Source of the DNA: Eimeria necatrix | Taxonomy: Eukaryota; Apicomplexa; Conoidasida; Eucoccidiorida; Eimeriidae | Length of the DNA: 10,000 nucleotides | Direction of reading: 5' to 3' | NCBI RefSeq assembly: GCF_000499385.1 | Contig: NW_013655173.1 | Coordinates: forward strand, 1-10,000 | The notes under the pieces: generated by a model | What the model was told of the DNA's origin: nothing | Database searches by the model: none | The model's input: only the letters and a program-made list of their open reading frames with translations | Part shown: piece after piece, positions 7,585-10,000 of the stretch | Numbering within the stretch: the stretch's first letter is position 1 | How the letters are laid out: each line of letters begins with the position of its first letter | Program-made: the position numbers and the translations under genes

Positions 7585-8324
7585 GCAGCAACAGCAGCAG
7601 CAACAGTCGAAGATGAGGAAGCAAAAAGGGGAAGACGCAAAGAGGATACCCTGCTTAGGACTTAGGGCTCAGCAGGGTTGAGGGCTTACTAGGGTTTAGG
7701 GTTTATTATTAGGGTTTAGGGTTTATTATTAGGGTTTAGGGTTTATTAGCTTCAAGAGTTCAGCAGGGTTTAGGGTTTACTAGGGTTTAGGCACTCAACA
7801 GGTCAAGCAGAGCCAAGTAGGGTTTAGACTGCGCAGGGCCCTTAGCTTGCGGGTTTGAGTAGGGTTTAGGGTTTTGGAGGGTTTAGGGTTTAGGCTAGGG
7901 TTTGAGTTTTGGAGGGTTTAGTGTTTAGGCTAGGGTTTGAGTTTTGGAGGGTTTAGTGCTTTGAGGGTTTGGGGTTTTGGCGGGCTGAGGGTTTGCGAGG
8001 CCTTAGGGTTTTGGGGGTTCCAGGGCTCCTGGAGGCCTGGGGTTTTGAGGGTTTGGAGGGTTTAGGGTTTGCGAGGGTTTAGGGTTTGCGAGGGTTTAGG
8101 GTTTGGCACCTGCCGGGCTTGAGGGCGTCTCTGGCCGCCTTCAGGGCCGCGTTTCTTTGGTTTTGGAAGTCCAAAACATAAATGTGAATTCCCTTTTCTT
8201 CCGCAACTTCTCGGACTTTTTCAATCAGCAAATTCTTGGCAGTGGCTGCGCGCCCGCGCTCCCCCGTCTTCCGCTTCTTGGTCTTGGAGAGGGGCACGAC
8301 TTTGGCGCGCTTCGAGACCGGCAT
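5300..8324 (-). CDS. MRT4: Ribosome assembly factor MRT4 (5 exons)
   Basis: MRT4 (MRTO4) is a nucleolar uL10/P0-like protein. It occupies the P0 site of 25S/28S rRNA in pre-60S particles until P0 replaces it. Minus-strand exons are 8324-8110, 7330-7108, 6288-6208, 5708-5628 and 5380-5300. They add up to 681 nt (226 residues plus TGA), all in phase. The start at 8324 gives the family's basic MPVSKRAKVVPLSKTKKR. Diagnostic segments are LFYGKNKV (73-80), LKGERGLLF (104-112), FARAG (132-136), KFPHSMEP (154-161), LGLPT (166-170), NYTVCTEG (182-189) and TAEQAQLL (193-200), then a short tail ending EGAVEEL. Human and yeast proteins are slightly longer (about 240). Donors are GTGCCA, GTGTAC, GTGGGT and GTAAGT; acceptors all end CAG. 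The last three exons are each exactly 81 nt. No lesion is seen. The splice sites are inferred from homology and phase; the gene identity is secure. Confidence 0.93.
5381..5627 (-). other. MRT4 intron 4 (247 nt)
   Basis: The donor GTAAGTG is the best consensus site in the window. In sense orientation the intron carries TTTAGGG units throughout and ends TTTAGGGTTTG, spacer, TTCTCAG. On the plus strand these appear as AAACCCTCGCG-type units at about 5395-5465 and perfect AAACCCT units at 5582-5610. Confidence 0.85.
5711..5775. repeat. CAG tract (CTG in the MRT4 sense strand)
   Basis: CAG repeats with two CAA interruptions. The tract abuts the exon 4 acceptor of MRT4 and, read in the gene's sense, supplies CTG repeats where a pyrimidine tract is expected. 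Confidence 0.95.
5933..5965. repeat. TTAAT pentamer repeat
   Basis: Six or so tandem copies of a 5-bp TTAAT unit inside MRT4 intron 3. Confidence 0.9.
6090..6200. repeat. ATT and CATTTATTTGC repeats
   Basis: An ATT/TTA-rich run (6090-6120) is followed by successive variants of CATTTATT, several of them extended by TGC. They lie inside MRT4 intron 3. Confidence 0.8.
6659..6672. repeat. Dispersed palindrome copy 5 (GCTGTACGTACACC)
   Basis: The central TGTACGTACA is perfect, with one mismatch in the outer stem (GC instead of GG). On the minus strand it is preceded by CACGG and reads GGGGTGTACGTACA. It lies inside MRT4 intron 2. Confidence 0.85.
6803..6820. promoter_or_regulatory. Paired TGCATGCA motifs
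   Basis: TGCATGCA occurs at 6803-6810 and 6813-6820, and TGCATGCG about 30 bases on (6851-6858). This octamer is a known apicomplexan ApiAP2-type binding motif and resembles the TGCATGCR element described for Toxoplasma ribosomal-protein promoters. The location inside an MRT4 intron makes regulatory use uncertain. Confidence 0.35.
6891..6904. repeat. Dispersed palindrome copy 6 (GGTGTACGTACACT)
   Basis: The symmetry extends beyond 14 bases: TTGA on the left and TTGAAC on the right make a longer imperfect palindrome. The word CACTTGAAC also occurs about 30 bases to the left (6873). Confidence 0.9.
6988..7046. repeat. ATTT tetramer array
   Basis: An almost perfect ATTT/TTTA tandem array inside MRT4 intron 2, about 60 nt on the intron side of the exon 2 donor. 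Confidence 0.95.
7095..7108 (-). repeat. Palindrome copy 7, overlapping MRT4 donor
   Basis: On the minus strand the sequence is CTCCAG/GTGTACATACACCC. The first G of the palindrome is the last base of exon 2 (7108) and the remaining 13 bases are the first bases of intron 2. The exon boundary is fixed by homology (TVTLQ joined to AGFEALEKF) and by phase. Confidence 0.9.
7339..7382. repeat. AAACCCT array at the MRT4 intron 1 acceptor
   Basis: Six perfect AAACCCT units on the plus strand, which read TTTAGGG in the MRT4 sense. The array ends 8 bases from exon 2. Confidence 0.95.
7436..7449. repeat. Dispersed palindrome copy 8 (GGTGTACAGACACC)
   Basis: Stem GGTGT/ACACC around ACAG. With the flanking A and T it forms AGGTGT...ACACCT, so both strands read AG/GTGT at the edge. 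Confidence 0.9.
7525..7605. repeat. CAG tract in MRT4 intron 1
   Basis: About 58 nt of pure CAG followed by imperfect units (CGG, CAA). It is open on the plus strand as poly-Ser, but that frame begins inside the intron of a well-supported minus-strand gene, so I treat it as a non-coding microsatellite. Confidence 0.9.
7680..8105. repeat. TTTAGGG arrays, perfect to decayed
   Basis: Plus-strand TTTAGGG units are mixed with TTTATTATTAGGG, TTTGAGTTTTGGAGGG and TTTGCGAGGG variants. A 31-base or so unit carrying GGCTAGGGTTTGAGTTTTGGAGGG repeats at about 7880-7950. These lie in the donor half of MRT4 intron 1. Confidence 0.9.
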
Positions 8325-8409
8325 TTCCAAACCCTAAAAAAGGGTTTACGCGATCCGGGGCCTAAAAAGGGTTTGAGAGTCCGCAAATGGATCAAAAAGA
8401 AGTAAAAGA

Positions 8410-8547
8410 TGGACAAAATTCAACCAAGTTCAAACGCGGGGAAGCAGGCGCCGGCAAACGCGCAGCAAGACCTGAAACATGCACAGCAGAAACTTCAAAG
8501 CCGCGGTGGAAAGCTGCTGCAAAAAAGCCAGAATTTGCAAAACTGAG
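8410..8547 (+). CDS. Possible small ORF, Gln-rich helical, 45 aa
   Basis: An ATG at 8410 opens a 45-codon frame (8410-8544, stop TGA 8545-8547) beginning MDKIQPSSNAGKQAP and continuing with a Gln/Lys/Leu-rich segment (QQDLKHAQQKLQ, KLLQKSQNLQN) that would form an amphipathic helix. A stop codon lies two codons upstream of the ATG. It overlaps a 62-codon frame (8387-8575) in another phase, so at most one is real. On the minus strand the same islet could be a 5' untranslated exon of MRT4, because CTTTTTTGCAG and CAG/GTCTTG flank part of it. I do not recognise the peptide. Confidence 0.2.
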
Positions 8548-8968
8548 GGTTTTGCAATTCTTATTTTGCAAATAATCTTCAATTTGATCGAAAAATGCGA
8601 AAAAGAGGAATTAAAAAGAAGAAGATCGGCAGAGGATCGCCGCTGAGAGGGAGAAGCTGAACTTCGCGGCGCCCCGGGGGATTTTCGCGGGCTTACCCTT
8701 GAAATAAAGGCAAAAAAGAAAATATAAAAGTATTAAACGCGAATAATGAAGAAAGGAATTCAATTTGAAATAAATGAAACTTCTTTTGTTTGAATCGACG
8801 CAGCGCAGGCGGTGGGCTGGGGTGTACAGCCAGCTGGTGTTTGCGGTGTACACGCAGCTCGTGCACGGGAAACATTCATTACTCAAAATTAATTCAATTT
8901 TTGCTTTTTCGTCTTCTTTTCAAATTCTTTTCAGTGCTCGAAAGCCCCATCAGCCCCGCCTTCGGTTT

Positions 8969-8976
8969 TGCATGCA
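8969..8976. promoter_or_regulatory. TGCATGCA motif upstream of MRT4
   Basis: A single TGCATGCA about 640 bases upstream of the MRT4 start and about 690 bases upstream of the start at 9664. It matches the apicomplexan TGCATGC-type regulatory motif that has been linked to ribosomal-protein promoters in Toxoplasma, so a role at a ribosome-assembly gene is plausible but unproven. Confidence 0.35.
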
Positions 8977-9230
8977 GTTTGGGACCTGTTCTTCTTTTTC
9001 CGGGCCCTCGCGACAAGAGAATGAGGAAAAAGTGGAAAAAAATTCAACTTTTTTGAGGGAAACATACTTCAAATTCAATCAAGTCCTTTTTGGGCTTTTT
9101 AGTTCTGCATTTCAAATCTTTGCTGGTCCCGATTCAGCCAGCAAAGTGCCATTTAAGCAAAATCTGAAATTTGAAAATTCAAAAAAAAATATGAGAAAAC
9201 GCTCTGTAGGTGTTCGCAGCCCGCAGCTGA

Positions 9231-9244
9231 GGTGTACATACACC
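9231..9244 (+). repeat. Dispersed palindrome copy 9 (GGTGTACATACACC)
   Basis: The plus strand reads CTGAG/GTGTACATACACCCC, identical to the copy at 1889 from the GGTG through the four C bases. Confidence 0.9.
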
Positions 9245-9426
9245 CCATCACAGAACAGGCTTCGCGGGGAGAAAGGGCTTTTAGTCCTTTGAGTAAAAAA
9301 TAATTTTATATCAAAAGAAATAAAACAAAAGAAATTAAATTAAAAGAAATAAAAAGAAAAAAGCCACAAAATAAATGAAATGCAACTATTCAGCCGCCTA
9401 CTTGCGCCGCACTGCCCCCTCACCCG

Positions 9427-9482
9427 CAAACCCTAAACCCTAAACCCTAAACCCTAAACCCTAAACCCTAAACCCTAAACCC
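9427..9482. repeat. AAACCCT array
   Basis: Eight consecutive perfect AAACCCT units, about 180 bases upstream of the Ala-rich open frame. Confidence 0.95.
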
Positions 9483-9663
9483 TTGCAAAGCCGAGGCCTC
9501 AGAATACAAGCAGCTTCAAACACCCGAAAAACTGGAAATTAGACAAAGATTGACTTTTTATTTGAATTAATAGAAACAAGAATTAAAAAAGAAATAGAAA
9601 AGAAATAAAAAAGAAACAGAAAATAAAAACAAATGGAAGCTGAGAGCCGCACTGAGCCCAAAA

Positions 9664-9710
9664 ATGGATTTATCTCAACAGAATGCTGCTGAAGTAGCAG
9701 CAGCAGCAAA

Positions 9711-9745
<35 letters not shown>

Positions 9746-9892
9746 TTAAAGCAACAGTGCCCAGCGGCGCAGCTGCAGCAGCAGCAATGACAGTGTCACC
9801 AGAAGCTGCAGCAGCAGCAGCAGCAGCAGCAGCAGAAAAAGCTGCTGCACCAGCAAAAGCAGAAGCAACAAATTCGCAGCAAGCAACACCGC

Positions 9893-9946
<54 letters not shown>

Positions 9947-10000
9947 GCCCCTCGCTGATGACTCGCAGCGTGTCTGTTGCTTCTTTAAAGAATCGTCTCC
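9664..10000 (+). CDS. Ala-rich protein, N-terminal part (runs off window)
   Basis: An ATG at 9664 opens a frame that stays open to the window end (112 codons). The start context CCCAAAAATGGA matches the coccidian preference for CAAAATGG. The protein begins MDLSQQNAAEVAAAANA, then alternates poly-Ala runs (GCA tracts) with short unique segments: VKATVPSG, MTVSPEA, EKAAAPAKAEATNSQQATPP. The last residues, SPSLMTRSVSVASLKNRL, are ordinary complex sequence, which supports a real coding frame over a chance microsatellite reading. An ATG at 9633 in another phase gives a 19-codon frame that overlaps this start. No domain is recognisable. The reverse strand reads as poly-Leu and is less credible. Confidence 0.6.
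9694..9945 (+). repeat. CAG tracts of the Ala-rich frame
   Basis: Three CAG-type tracts (about 9694-9744, 9806-9835, 9896-9945) with CAA and ACA interruptions, all read as GCA in the open frame. Confidence 0.9.

Larger units (their letters stand above)
7331..8109 (-). other. MRT4 intron 1 (779 nt)
   Basis: The donor is GTGCCA, followed at once by AAACCCT units in the sense orientation, and the acceptor is TTTAGGGTTTGTGGGCAG. In sense the first half is AAACCCT-type and the acceptor end is TTTAGGG, so the two ends are complementary. It also holds a long CAG tract (plus strand 7525-7605), a palindrome copy (7436-7449) and an AT-rich piece (about 7455-7515). Confidence 0.88.
8325..9663. other. 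Divergent upstream region with exon-like islets
   Basis: This region separates the MRT4 start (minus) from the Ala-rich frame (plus) and should contain both promoters. It carries decayed heptamers at about 8332-8375 and a perfect AAACCCT array at 9427-9482. Other elements are palindrome half-sites at 8821-8829 and 8845-8853, a full palindrome at 9231-9244 and TGCATGCA at 8969-8976. AT-rich stretches alternate with GC islets (about 8410-8550, 8615-8700, 8800-8870, 8935-9015, 9210-9275). The islets have open frames and possible splice signals on both strands, but I recognise no protein. Confidence 0.55.

Noticed and set aside
7398..7616. Poly-Ser open frame on the plus strand
   Set aside because: It lies wholly inside MRT4 intron 1 and is carried by a CAG microsatellite; there is no matching upstream or downstream coding sequence.
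1..10000. CRISPR array, tRNA or rRNA genes, transposase or reverse transcriptase
   Set aside because: No regularly spaced direct repeats with unique spacers, no cloverleaf, no rRNA-like block, and no catalytic motifs of mobile-element enzymes were seen on either strand.

Overview
The window is nuclear DNA of an apicomplexan coccidian, most likely an Eimeria species. Three things point there: dense CAG/CTG trinucleotide tracts that are translated as homopolymeric amino-acid runs, very many interstitial copies of the telomere-type heptamer AAACCCT/TTTAGGG, and multi-exon genes whose short exons sit in repeat-filled introns. The genus is an inference from genome style, not from a marker gene.

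Layout. 1-200 is a hexameric AATATA array. 201-720 is AT-rich with three copies of a short palindrome (consensus GGTGTACGTACACC). About 735-1290 is a GGGGCCCC-type palindrome-rich array. 1361-2290 is mostly perfect and decayed heptamer repeats. 2346-4844 (+) is a three-exon gene for a low-complexity protein ending in ankyrin repeats. Its splice sites were worked out from exon phase and from the 33-residue ankyrin spacing. 4845-5299 is a heptamer-rich gap between convergent genes.

5300-8324 (-) is a complete five-exon gene for the ribosome assembly factor MRT4 (226 aa, P0/uL10 family). It is not visible as one open frame because it is cut by four introns of 247-819 nt, full of heptamer, CTG, AT-rich and palindrome repeats. 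8325-9663 is the divergent upstream region, with a few exon-like GC islands that I cannot assign. 9664 to the end (+) is the start of a third gene, an Ala-rich open frame running off the window.

The most interesting signals are in the non-coding fabric. (1) Nine full copies of a 14-bp palindrome are dispersed through the non-coding DNA. It varies mainly in the central four bases, and one copy overlaps the 5' splice site of an MRT4 intron. (2) Four of the six reconstructed introns end with the same arrangement, TTTAGGGTTTG then a short spacer and CAG. In two introns the donor side carries the complementary AAACCCT strand, so the intron ends could pair. (3) Because the heptamer is 7 nt and contains TAA or TAG, each array stops all three frames. 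The genes themselves are not functionally linked as far as I can see.
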